From: Deinococcus aestuarii
GTDB taxonomy: Bacteria > Deinococcota > Deinococci > Deinococcales > Deinococcaceae
Assembly (NCBI RefSeq): GCF_018863415.1
Contig: NZ_JAHKSN010000003.1
Location: 124,001 to 188,000, forward strand
Reading direction: 5' to 3'
DNA: 64,000 bases
Part shown: positions 37,376 to 46,900 of the stretch, in pieces
Layout: each line of letters starts with the position of its first letter
Numbering within the stretch: the stretch's first letter is position 1
Notes under the pieces: generated by a model
Database searches by the model: none
What the model saw: only the letters and a program-made list of their open reading frames with translations
Told to the model about the DNA's origin: nothing
Program-made: the position numbers and the translations under genes

Positions 37376-38194
37376 TCAAAGGGCCCGCCGTCCCCAGGCC
37401 CCTGCCAACGCGGGCGGCAGCACCACGGATCCTGTCGCCCGGGTGGCGGCGTCGATGCGCTCCGCGAGGGTCTCGATCCCGATCTGCTCGGCGGTCGCCA
37501 GGCCCAGCGCCATGATCTGCGGGGCCACCGCGCGCACCACGCCGCCCAGCAGCGCGGGCCCGCGCGGATCGTCGGGGGCGAGGTATCCCTGGACGCCGAA
37601 GGTCTGCACGTCCACGAGGCCTGCCCCCGCCAGCAGCGGGGCCAGCCGCGTCCCGATAGTCGGATTCGCGCCCGCGCTGCGGAACGCGGCGTCCACCCAC
37701 CCCAGCGCCTGGGTCACCAGCGGCACGGGCGGGTCGGCGCGCGACGAGCCCAGGTCGAAATCGAGCACGAGCATCAGGCCACCGGGGCGCAGCGCGGTCC
37801 GTTGGTGCCTCAGCGCGGCCCCCGCGTCATGCAGGTGAAACAGGATCAGGCGGCCGACCACCACGTCGAAGGGCTCGGCGTCCCGCCAGCTCCTCACGTC
37901 GCCCTCCACGAACGTCACCTGCGGACGGTCACGGGCTCGCTCGCGGGCCACGTCGAGGAGTCTCGCGCTGGTGTCGAGGCCGACCACCTGTCCCCCGGGG
38001 CCGACGAGTTCGGCGACGAGCCCCGCCACGTGGCCGAGCCCGGTGCCGAGGTCGAGCACCCGCATCCCCGGCCCGATCCCCGCCGCCCGCAGCAGCAGGC
38101 GGGTTGCGGCCTCGATGGAGGCGGCCTGACCGTCCAGGCGGGCGATTTCCTGTTCACTCGATCCGAGCACGTAGGATGGGGCAGTCTGTGTCAT
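37376..38194 (-). CDS. Class I SAM-dependent methyltransferase
   Basis: This 272-residue protein has motif I VLDLGTGLGHVAG (about residue 46) and VGLDTSARLL. I chose ATG 38194, which has a perfect AGGAGA 6 bp upstream. An ATG at 38224 overlaps the aminotransferase stop (ATGA) and would add 10 residues. A small-molecule methyltransferase, coupled to the class V aminotransferase gene; substrate unknown. Confidence 0.83.
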   Translation of the reverse strand: MTQTAPSYVLGSSEQEIARLDGQAASIEAATRLLLRAAGIGPGMRVLDLGTGLGHVAGLVAELVGPGGQVVGLDTSARLLDVARERARDRPQVTFVEGDVRSWRDAEPFDVVVGRLILFHLHDAGAALRHQRTALRPGGLMLVLDFDLGSSRADPPVPLVTQALGWVDAAFRSAGANPTIGTRLAPLLAGAGLVDVQTFGVQGYLAPDDPRGPALLGGVVRAVAPQIMALGLATAEQIGIETLAERIDAATRATGSVVLPPALAGAWGRRAL

Positions 38195-38220
38195 GGTGAT
38201 TCTCCTGATGGACTGGTCGT

Positions 38221-39624
38221 TCATGAGGGGCTCCCGATCTGCTGTGGGTGGGGCGTGACGGAGCGGGCCGCTGGTTCCCCGCGCGGCCGACGCCTTCCGG
38301 CGATCACGCGTCCCAGCACGTCCACCGCGTAGTCGACCTCTTCCGGCGTGTTGTAGAGGGCAAAGCTCAGGCGGCAGCTCGCCGTCAGCCCCAGCGCGCG
38401 GTGGGCGAGCGCCGCGCAGTGACAGCCCGCGCGCGACTCCACCCCGGCCTCGTTCAGCGCCCGCGCCAGGTCGTGCGGGTCGTGCCCGGCGACGTTGAAG
38501 GCGACCAGCGAGGTGCGGCGGGCCGGGTCGCGTGGTCCGTAGACCGTGAGGCCGGGAAGGGCGGCGAGCCGGTCGAGCGCCCGCGCCGTCAGCTCCCGGT
38601 TCCAGGCGGCCACGCGGTTCATCGCGCTCCGGACGGTTTCCGGCTCGATGGGCCGCTCGGTCTGGAAGTACGTCGCCCGTTCCGGCGTCTGCGCGAGGTC
38701 CAGCAGCAAGCGCAGCGCCTGGGCCGAGACGACGGCCCCCAGGATGTTGGGCGTGCCCGCCGCGTATTTCCAGGGCAGCGGGCCGTACTCGACCCGGTCG
38801 GCGGACACCCGCCCCTCGGCGATCATGTCCCCGCCGTACAGGAACGGCAGCGAGGACTCCAGCAGGTGTTCCCGGGCGCAGAGCACGCCGACGCCGAAGG
38901 GGGCCAGCAGCTTGTGGAAGGAGAAGGCAAGGTAGTCGGCCCCCAGCGCCTGCACGTCGGTAAAGGTGCCCGGCACGAGTTGCGCACCGTCCACGAGCAG
39001 GTATGAGCGCTCCTCGCCGTTCGGTTGCGCGTACCCGCTCGCATCGGCCAGCGCGCGGACGGCGGCCAGCGGTGGGCGGGTCCCCAGGAAGTTGGACGCC
39101 CCGGTGCAGCACACCAGCTTGGTCCGCGCGTCGATCAGCGAGGCCAGGTGCGCCAGGTCGAGTTCGCCGGTGTCCGGATCGAAGCGCGCCAGCCTGTACT
39201 CCACCCGCCGCCCGAACCTGGGGAGGAGGTCGCGGCACAGCGCGTACCACGGCACGAAGTTCGAGTTGTGCTCCAGCGTGGTCGTGACGACGTTGTCGCC
39301 GTCGCGGAACTCGGTCAGCAGCGAGTACATCACGGCGTTGATGGCCTCGGTGGTGTTGCGGTACAGGGCGACACAGCGGCGACCCGGCGCGTTCAGAAAT
39401 CGCGCCACGGTGTCGTGGGCGTCCTCGAAGAGCCGCGTCATGGCCTGCGAGGCGCTCGACTGCCCCCGGTGGACGTTCTCGTAGCCAGGCGCGAGCGAGC
39501 GGTACAGCTCCGTCAGCTCGCGCGGCGGCTGGGTGCTGGCCGCGTTGTTGGTGACGATCCGGCCCCGCTCCGGAAAGTCGAAGTGCGCGCGGACGGCGGC
39601 GATGTCCCACGGTTGACCGCTCAT
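38221..39624 (-). CDS. Class V aminotransferase, cysteine-desulfurase-like
   Basis: This 467-residue PLP enzyme of the SufS/CsdA-like fold shows YRNTTEAIN, TLEHNSNFVPW (His stacking on PLP), VDGAQLVPG and the PLP Lys in FSFHKLLAPFG (about residue 235). A C-terminal RAGCHCAALAH places Cys residues in the loop where desulfurases keep the catalytic Cys. No Fe-S assembly genes are nearby, so a specialised desulfurase, lyase or epimerase role is as likely as sulfur supply. It overlaps the small membrane protein gene by 4 bp. Confidence 0.82.
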   Translation of the reverse strand: MSGQPWDIAAVRAHFDFPERGRIVTNNAASTQPPRELTELYRSLAPGYENVHRGQSSASQAMTRLFEDAHDTVARFLNAPGRRCVALYRNTTEAINAVMYSLLTEFRDGDNVVTTTLEHNSNFVPWYALCRDLLPRFGRRVEYRLARFDPDTGELDLAHLASLIDARTKLVCCTGASNFLGTRPPLAAVRALADASGYAQPNGEERSYLLVDGAQLVPGTFTDVQALGADYLAFSFHKLLAPFGVGVLCAREHLLESSLPFLYGGDMIAEGRVSADRVEYGPLPWKYAAGTPNILGAVVSAQALRLLLDLAQTPERATYFQTERPIEPETVRSAMNRVAAWNRELTARALDRLAALPGLTVYGPRDPARRTSLVAFNVAGHDPHDLARALNEAGVESRAGCHCAALAHRALGLTASCRLSFALYNTPEEVDYAVDVLGRVIAGRRRPRGEPAARSVTPHPQQIGSPS

Positions 39625-39890
39625 GAGGGGCCCTCCGGTGTGGTGGGTGGCCCGATCTGGAGGCGGCGTCCGTCGCGCCGCACCTGGGCCAGGCGGTAGA
39701 GGTTGGTCGGCAGCAACAGCGCGTGCAGCAGCAGAATCGGGTGGAGACCCGCCCGCACGGCGTAGACGATGAAGGCCAGGTTGCTCGTGATCGCCAGCAG
39801 GCGCAGGGGCACCATGCCCCGCGTGCAGAAGGTCGCCAGCACCAGGGCCGAGGCCAGGTAGCCGAGAAGATCGACGCTGGCGCTGCTCAT
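39621..39890 (-). CDS. Small membrane protein of unknown function
   Basis: This 89-residue protein starts at ATG 39890, which avoids overlapping the lipoprotein stop at 39895. Three hydrophobic segments are visible, with the pattern LGYLASALVLATFCTRGM, LRLLAITSNLAFIVY and LLLHALLLPTNLYRL. That pattern recalls YgjV-like modules or the membrane modules found fused to cyclic-nucleotide-binding domains. Its stop overlaps the aminotransferase start. Function unknown. Confidence 0.65.
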   Translation of the reverse strand: MSSASVDLLGYLASALVLATFCTRGMVPLRLLAITSNLAFIVYAVRAGLHPILLLHALLLPTNLYRLAQVRRDGRRLQIGPPTTPEGPS

Positions 39891-39894
39891 GGGT

Positions 39895-42800
39895 TCAGGG
39901 GTTGACCCGGGCAAGGGCGTACCCGATGCCGGAGGTGGTCTGCGCGAAGCCGCCGAGCACGATCTTGCCGCCAGGCTGCACGGCCACGTTCTCGGCGCTG
40001 GCGTCGAAGCTGGAGATGCGGAAGCTCGTCTTGCCCGTCCCGAGGAACCCCGTATCCGGCGTGCCGTCGGCGTTGAGGCGGGCCAGGGCGAACTGGGTCC
40101 CGTTGGCCGTCCCGGACACGAGGATTTTTCCGTCCTGCTGCAAGGCGACCGCTGCTGCGGCGTCGCGCCCCGTGGTGAACGCGGTGAAGGCCGACCCGGC
40201 GGTGCCGAAGCCCGGGTCCGGGCTGCCGTCGGCGTTGAGCCGCCGCACGGCGAACCGCGCCGCGTTCGTGACCGTGCCGGTTCGCTCGCTGCCCACCAGG
40301 ACGAACCGGCCGTCCGGCTGAAGCGCCAGCCCGGCCCCGAGCGCCGCGCCCGTGAGGGTCAACTTGCCGCCCGCCCCGAAGCTGGAATCCAGGCTGCCGC
40401 CTGCGGTGTAGCGGGCCATGCCGGTCAACCCATCCGGGCTGAAGGGATCACCGCTGACCACGATGGCGCCATTGGGCTGGATCACGATGTTGCGCGCCAC
40501 GTCCGGCGCACCCGCGAGGTCGGTGGTGACCACCCCGGCGCTGCCGAAGCTGGCGTCGAGGCTTCCGTCCGGGTTGTAACGCGCGAGCCTGAAGTCCTCG
40601 CCCACCGTATCGTCGCCCGCCACCACGATTTTTCCGTCAGGCTGAAGCGCGACCGCGAAGGCGCGACCGCTGACACCCGTCGTCACCTTGCCGCCCGCGC
40701 CAAAGGATGGGTCGGGGCTGCCGTCGGCGTTGTACCGCGCGAGCGCGAAGGAGAAGGGCAGGCCGACCCGGGTGTAACCGACCACCACGATCTTGCCGTC
40801 GGGCTGGAGAGCGAGCCCGTTCGCCACCTCCTGCACGATGCCGCCGGGGATCAGGTCGGTGGTGACTGTCCCGCCCGTGCCGAAGGATGGATCGAGGTTG
40901 CCGCCTGGGTTGTAGCGGGCCAGCACGAAGGCGTCGGTCCTGCCGCCGACCATCACGATCTTGCCGTCACTTTGCAGGGCCATCGCGGTCTCGTCGCCGC
41001 CGAAGGGGGTCGTGACCTTGCCCCCCGTCCCGAAGCCCGGGTCGAGGAAGCCGTCCGGGTCGGGCGGGGGCGGCGGCGCGTCGTCGTCGGTGAGCGTGAG
41101 CACCGTGCTGGTCTGGCTCCCCAACGCGGCACACCCGCCGGGCTGCGAGAGGGTCAGGTTCACGGTCCTCGCGGCTTCACCACCCACCGTGTTCGGAAGG
41201 CCGAGGACCTCGACAAAGCGTTCGGCGGTATCGCCGTCGCCGAAGAACACGCTGGCGTTCAGCGGCGCGTAATCGGTCCCGGCGCGGGCCGACCCGTCAC
41301 CGGTGCGGACGGTGGCGGTCACGGCTCCCCGGCCGCCGCCCGTGCGCGTCACGGTGATAACGGGGGTCGTGCTGCCCTCGGCGGTCTCGAAGCTTGGGGC
41401 GCCGAACTGGAGGACGCCCGCCGCCGGGTCCGGGCCGGGTCCGGGGACGCAGGGGGCAGGTTCCACGGGCACCTCGGGCCCCTCCTCGACCTCCTCGGGG
41501 GCGGTAGCCTCCAGTCCGGTCGCGTTCAGCACCGTTCCGCCGATCTGCTGAGGGTCTCTGAGGTAGGCGGCGGCGTAGGTCGGAAACTCGTTGCCGCCCG
41601 CTCCCGAGACCCCGACCCCCGCCCGGTTGTAGGCCGTGGCGAAGACCGTGCTGCTCAGGGTGAACGTCTCTCCAACGTCGACCGAGGAGAGGTCCACGCT
41701 GACCGTGCGCGGCGACACGAGTTCCACGAGGGCGATCTCGGGGAAGCCGTTGGGGTCCGGCTTGAAGGTGCCCGTGAACTTGCCCTCGTCCCAGAGCGGG
41801 AGGGTCGAGAACGCGCCGTTCCAGGCCGTGACGTCCCAGGCCGTGAGAGCGCCCCGGACATTGGCTCCCTGGAGCGCGACGCCACTTCTCACCCCCCAGA
41901 ACCGTTGCAGCTCCCCCTTCTTCACGGCGGTGACGATCAAGGTCACCTCACTCTTGATCAGGTCGCAGGCGAAGGCCAGGTGGTGGGCCGGGCACGGCCT
42001 GCTCAGGACGCCGTTGGTGTCCCGCCCGACCAGGACGATGCTGCTCACGGTGAAGGTGAGGGTCGCGTCCTGCGCGCGCTTGATGAAGGTCTGCTTCTGG
42101 TTGAGCCTCGTGCGGCTGCCGATGGGGTCGCCCGGGATGCCCACGTTCCCTGTGGGCGCCTCGGTGTACGCGGAATAGGTCCTGCCGCTCTCCGAGGAGA
42201 ACACCTCGCCCGAGGCCCGGCCATCCGGCGGAAACTCGGCGGCGAAGCCCGGCGGCAGCTCGATTTCGAGAAGGTCAGGTGCCAGGCCGTAGTCGTGCAG
42301 GTCGAAGAGGGCGCCGCCGGTCTGCGGTTGCGGCTCGTCCGGCGGGATGGGGGACGAGTCCAGCGCGTCACCCCTCAGTTCGGTGAAACTCCAACTGCGC
42401 GACGGCGGGAACCGTTGCAGGGGCGGGACGACGACCTGAGCAGACGAAAAACCCGTCACGAGCCCGCTGACGCTGTTCGCCCCGAAGGTCGCTCCGGCCA
42501 CCCGTTCCCACTGGTTCTGCGCGTTGGTCTTGTACAGCTCCGGGGTGCTCCCGGCGGGCACGGACGCGGGATTGAAGGGCAGCGTCATCGTCACCGGCAC
42601 GGCGAACGTGGTGCCGTGCGGCGTGAACGCGAACATCGGGCCGGAGGGTGTCAATCCACTGGGCAGCGGGGGCGCCCCCGCCGAGGTCTGCTCGATGGCG
42701 ATGGCGGTGGCCGTGCCCAGCGCGCCGGGCGGGATCACGACGCCCGCGCCGCCGGGACCGACCACCGATCCGCCCGCCGGACCGATGGTCGCCGTCACGG

Positions 42801-42945
42801 GCGCAGACGGTGGGGCGTCGCCGCAGGCCGTCAGGGCGGCGAGGACGAGCGTGACGCCGATGTGCGCTCTGTAGCTGCGGGTGGGGCTGGGGGCGGCGCC
42901 CGAGCGGAACCCCGCCGGGTCGTCCATCCCTGTGCGGATGTGCAT
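39895..42945 (-). CDS. Large surface lipoprotein with ZU5-like, Calx-beta and delta-60 repeat domains
   Basis: This 1,016-residue protein starts at ATG 42945 with a strong AAGGAGA. A lipobox (ALTAC) near residue 40 predicts lipidation. The region after it resembles ZU5 (GPAGGSVVGPGGAGVVIPPGAL). A Calx-beta domain follows at about residues 510-620 (SFETAEGSTTPVITVTRTGG, GTDYAPL, LTDDD). The C-terminal third holds seven delta-60 repeats of the form DPSFGxGGxVTT..ALQPDGKIVVxG..ALARYNxDGS, which form a beta-propeller. It probably acts in adhesion or polymer binding on the surface. The small gene upstream (43405-43046) may be cotranscribed. Confidence 0.83.
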   Translation of the reverse strand: MHIRTGMDDPAGFRSGAAPSPTRSYRAHIGVTLVLAALTACGDAPPSAPVTATIGPAGGSVVGPGGAGVVIPPGALGTATAIAIEQTSAGAPPLPSGLTPSGPMFAFTPHGTTFAVPVTMTLPFNPASVPAGSTPELYKTNAQNQWERVAGATFGANSVSGLVTGFSSAQVVVPPLQRFPPSRSWSFTELRGDALDSSPIPPDEPQPQTGGALFDLHDYGLAPDLLEIELPPGFAAEFPPDGRASGEVFSSESGRTYSAYTEAPTGNVGIPGDPIGSRTRLNQKQTFIKRAQDATLTFTVSSIVLVGRDTNGVLSRPCPAHHLAFACDLIKSEVTLIVTAVKKGELQRFWGVRSGVALQGANVRGALTAWDVTAWNGAFSTLPLWDEGKFTGTFKPDPNGFPEIALVELVSPRTVSVDLSSVDVGETFTLSSTVFATAYNRAGVGVSGAGGNEFPTYAAAYLRDPQQIGGTVLNATGLEATAPEEVEEGPEVPVEPAPCVPGPGPDPAAGVLQFGAPSFETAEGSTTPVITVTRTGGGRGAVTATVRTGDGSARAGTDYAPLNASVFFGDGDTAERFVEVLGLPNTVGGEAARTVNLTLSQPGGCAALGSQTSTVLTLTDDDAPPPPPDPDGFLDPGFGTGGKVTTPFGGDETAMALQSDGKIVMVGGRTDAFVLARYNPGGNLDPSFGTGGTVTTDLIPGGIVQEVANGLALQPDGKIVVVGYTRVGLPFSFALARYNADGSPDPSFGAGGKVTTGVSGRAFAVALQPDGKIVVAGDDTVGEDFRLARYNPDGSLDASFGSAGVVTTDLAGAPDVARNIVIQPNGAIVVSGDPFSPDGLTGMARYTAGGSLDSSFGAGGKLTLTGAALGAGLALQPDGRFVLVGSERTGTVTNAARFAVRRLNADGSPDPGFGTAGSAFTAFTTGRDAAAAVALQQDGKILVSGTANGTQFALARLNADGTPDTGFLGTGKTSFRISSFDASAENVAVQPGGKIVLGGFAQTTSGIGYALARVNP

Positions 42946-43045
42946 TTCAGTTCTCCTTGAGCGTGAGGGCGACGAGGGGCAGGCCGCCCCCGCGTGGGCT
43001 GGACCGGAGGGGGCCGGGGTCCGCGCGCCCCCCCCGGCCCCTGCC

Positions 43046-43405
43046 CTACTCGGCGACGCGCTGGTACCAGATCGCCACGTCGTGGAAGGTGAGTTCGCCG
43101 CCCCCGTTCTCGAAGCGGAACTGGACGGTATTCCTTCCAACGTTCACGAGGCCAGCGTCGATCATTTCCAGCATGCTGCGGGGCTCGGAGCTGCTCAGGG
43201 TGGCGGAGTCCACCACGGTGTCGTTGATGTCGACCTCGTACTCCTTGGCGCTGCCGCTGCTGGGGCTGACCATGTAGGCCAGCACCAACGAGCTGTTGCC
43301 GTAGAAGTCCTCCGGCAGGGTGAATTCAAGCTCCTTTTCGCCGTTCTCGCTCAGGGTGCTGCCGCTGTCCAACAAGACCTGATAGTCCGCCAACGTCTGA
43401 GACAT
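43046..43405 (-). CDS. Hypothetical beta-rich protein
   Basis: This 119-residue acidic protein starts at ATG 43405 (MSQTLADYQVLL), preceded by GAGGAGCAC. No signal peptide or Cys is present. Alternating hydrophobic strands (EKELEFTLPEDF, TVQFRFENGGGELTFHDVAIWY) suggest a jelly-roll or carbohydrate-binding-like fold; this is an impression, not a family match. It lies 100 bp upstream of the delta-60 lipoprotein gene on the same strand. Confidence 0.65.
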   Translation of the reverse strand: MSQTLADYQVLLDSGSTLSENGEKELEFTLPEDFYGNSSLVLAYMVSPSSGSAKEYEVDINDTVVDSATLSSSEPRSMLEMIDAGLVNVGRNTVQFRFENGGGELTFHDVAIWYQRVAE

Positions 43406-43586
43406 GGTGTGCTCCTCGTGCCTGCTCCGGGGGACAGTTCCGCCCGGTCCGGGTGACTTCCGCTCGACCGACATCTGACGCCCGCTTCTCGATTCCACCT
43501 CCCTGGGTGCCCCACGGTGCCGGGGCTCTGTGCTGATGGCGCCCACCGCTCTCCCGTCGGGAGCGAGGTGAACTCCGCGCCAGCCC

Positions 43587-43829
43587 TCAGCGCAGGCCCC
43601 GTCCCGTCACCAGCCCCTCGACAAACGCCGTCAGGTCGCCCAGGCTCTGAAACTCACGGGGCCGCAGGGGGTGACCCTCGGGAGTCACGCCCTCCAGCCG
43701 CGCCGTCCAGGCCCGGTCGGGAACCGCCACCGGCACGCGGAGGTCGAGCCGGAAGGTCGGGGGCTCCCCGGCGGGCGGGGTGGAGTCGGTGGGGGCGATC
43801 TGGGGGTGACGGGGCTTCGGTGTGGACAT
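43587..43829 (-). CDS. Hypothetical small protein
   Basis: This 80-residue protein is proline-rich at the N-terminus, then RLDLRVPVAVPDRAWTARLEGV and FQSLGDLTAFVEGLV, a compact alpha/beta-looking segment. It follows the SARP regulator gene by about 94 bp on the same strand. No family is recognised. Codon use is normal for the region. Confidence 0.5.
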   Translation of the reverse strand: MSTPKPRHPQIAPTDSTPPAGEPPTFRLDLRVPVAVPDRAWTARLEGVTPEGHPLRPREFQSLGDLTAFVEGLVTGRGLR

Positions 43830-43923
43830 GCGCTCACCTCGCCTCGACCTTAGGGGGAGGGCCGTTCCCGCTCCGTTCCCGGAACAGGCCGGGAGCGTTC
43901 CCGCTGGCTGTTTCCGCCCCGAG

Positions 43924-46900
43924 TCAGGACAGGTGCAGACCGGGCTGGAAGCGGCCGAGCAGCCCCGCGCGCTTCCCCGGGCGCCCTTCCAGACTCCGCG
44001 CGAGCGCCGCCAGCAGGGTTCCGGCCAGGGCGCGCACCTCGGCCGGGTCGTGCCCGGCGGCGTCCAGCGCGCGAACGACAGTGGCGGCCAGCTCCAGCCG
44101 GTCGGTGGGGGCGGCGCCCTCCAGGGTCAGGGCGGTGCGGGCGCGGGCGAGCAGGTCGGCCGGAACCTCTCCCCGGGTCAGGTGGGCTCCGAGCCCCACG
44201 TCCAGGGCGCGCGGCACCAGGGGCGGCGGCAGGTCCAGGGCGCCGAGCTGCCGCAGGGCGCCCTCCCCGTCCCCGTTCAGGGCCAGCGCGCGGGCGAGTT
44301 CGGTGGCGTGCGCGGCGCGGTCCACGTAGGGAGCGTGGTCGAGGTCGGGCGTGGCGCGCAGGCGGTCGAGGGCGCGGGCGGGCTGGCCCTCCATCAGATC
44401 GAGGCGCGCGGCGGCGGTCTCGCGCGCGGCCCGGTACAGCCGCAGCGTCAGCCCGTCCGAGGTCTCGTCCAGCGCGCGCACGGCCTCCAGTTCGGCCCGC
44501 GCGGCGGGCAGGTCGCCGCACTCGGTCAGCAGCCCGGCGAGCGTGAGCCGCGCCTCGGCGACGGCCGGGTCGGCGCCGGACGCTCCCAGGTGCTCAAAGG
44601 CACCGAGGGCGGCATTGACCGCCCCGAGGGCCTCGCCGATCTCCCCCCGAAGACGCCACGCCTCCGCGCTCAGGCCCGTCAGGACGGCCTCCAGCCTGAG
44701 GTACTGCCCCGCCGAGAGCCGGAGCACCGAGCCGATGTCCTCCCGCGCGGCGTCCGGCTCACCCAGGGCGAGCAGCAGCGAGGCGCGGTGGCGCAGGACC
44801 CAGGTCAGCGCGCTCCAGTCCCTGCGCTCCAGGGCACGCGCCGCCACCCGGTCGAACGTCACGCGCGCGGCCCCGAACCGGCCCTCCAGGGTCCCCAGGT
44901 GGGCCTGCCAGTTCAGGGCGTAGATCGACGACAGGCCGGTCGCCGTGTCCAACCGCCCCAGGACCTGCCCGTTGTGGAACGCCGCGCGCTCGAAATCCCC
45001 GCAGGCGAGGCAGGCGCTCGTCAGGCCATTCTCCATATCCTCGGTGGAGACGATGGTCTCGGCGTCCCCTGCAGTCTGCTGCAACTCTAAAGCCTGGGTG
45101 AAGTCATCCAGCGCCTGCGCGGAGCGCCCCAGCCGCATCCGGGCGTGCCCCCTGAGGTACAGGGCGTGGGCCCGGAAGGCGCCGGGCAGACCGGGCAGCG
45201 CGAGCATCCGCTCCGCCTCGGCGGCCAGCTCGGCGGCCTGCCCGCGAAACAGGTAGAACAGGCCGCGCACGCCGCAGACCTCCGCGAGCCGGTCCGGGTC
45301 GCCGGAACGCCCGGCCAGACCCTCCAGGCGGTCGAGGTGCCGGGCGTAGGTCTCGGCGTCCGTCACCGAGCGCATGAACCACAGCCGCCTGCGTTCCAGA
45401 GACCAGCGCCGCGTGTCGCCTTGCTCGTATTCGAGCATCCGTTCGGTGTAGGCCAGCGCCTCGTGGTTGGCGAACACCTGACCCGCGTTGACCGTGGCCT
45501 GCTCGAGGTACGGCAGGGCGTCCTGTCCCCGGCCCGCGCGTTCGAGGTGGTGGGCGACCCGTTCGGGAGGGGCCTGAAGGTGCGCGAGCTGCCCGGCCAG
45601 TGTGGCGTGCAGGGCCCGCCGCCGCTCGGGGCCCAGCGACTCGTCCAGGGTGCGCCGCAGCAGCTCGTGCCGGAAGCGCAGGCCGGTCGGCTCCGTCTCC
45701 AGGAGGCCCGCCCGGCACGCCCCCTCCAATGCGTCGAGGCGCGAGAAGGTGTCCGCCTCCAGCCCGGCGAGCCAGGCACTCTCGAAACGCTCGCCGATCA
45801 GGGAGGCCGCCGCGAGCAGGTGCCGGGTGAGGGGCTGGAGCCGCGCGACCCGCGCGAGAACGGTGTCGCGCAGGGTCTCCGGGATGGGCAGCTCGGCGTA
45901 GTCCCGGGTCGCGTCGTCGTAGGGCGTGGCCCAGCCGCCGCCTTCCGCCCGCAGCTCGCCCGTCTCGAACAGGCCGCGCAGCAACTCCAGCAGGTACAGG
46001 GGATGACCGCTCGTGGCGGCGTAGAGGCGCCGGGCGAAGAGGGTCCCGCCCCCCGCGCCCGAGAGGGCCTGAATTAAGGCCAGCACGTCGGGCTCCGCGA
46101 GGGTCCCGATGGCGTGAGTGGCGCACAGGCCGCCCTCGCGCAGGGTCTCCAGCAACCGGCGGGCCCCCTCGGCGGTGCCCAGCTCGTGGGGCCGGGCCGT
46201 GGCGAGCAGGCGGCCTCCCTGCGCGCGCCGGACGAGCCCGGCGACGAGTTCCAGGCTGCCCTCGTCGAACCAGTGCAGGTCGTCGAGTATCAAGGTGGCG
46301 CCCCCCAGCGCGTCCAGCACGGCCCGCGTCAGCCCCTCGAGGAAGCGGGCGCGGCCATGCGCCTCGCCGGGCGGGAGCGTGGCCCCCGGGGCGCACTCGG
46401 GCACGAGGCGGGCGGCCTCCAGACGCCAGACCTCCGCGAGCGCGTCGGCCTTCCAGCCTTCCGAGAGGGCCGAGCGCAGGAGCCCGGCGAAGGGGGCGAA
46501 GGGCGTCCGGGCCGCCTCCTCGCGTCCCCGGGCGACCAGGAAGGGGCCGCGCGTGCGGGCGAACTCGGTGGCGAGCCGGGTCTTGCCCACGCCGGGTTCC
46601 CCGAGGATCACCGCCAGGGGCACGGTCAGCGCGCTCAGGTGCCGCCAACTGGCCTCCCGCCCGACGAGCGGGGCGTGGAGCAGGTCGGCGGGCACGGCGG
46701 GCGGGGCGAACCGGGCCGGAGGGTGCCGGGCACGCGCGGCCAGCTCCCCCGTCGCCGGTTCGGGGGCGAGGCCCAGCCCGGCCGTGAGGTGCCGCAGGTG
46801 CTCGTAGCGTCTGAGCGCCCCGGCGCGGTCACCGAGCGCGAGGTGGTAACGCATCGCGTCACGGGTCGCGGCCTCGTCGAACTCGTCGAGGGCGAGCGCG

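Noticed and set aside
39889..42960. Plus-strand open frame of over 1,000 codons
   Set aside because: It is the antisense shadow of the delta-60 lipoprotein gene; its product is Gly/Arg/His/Val-rich with no domain, as expected for the mirror of high-GC coding DNA.
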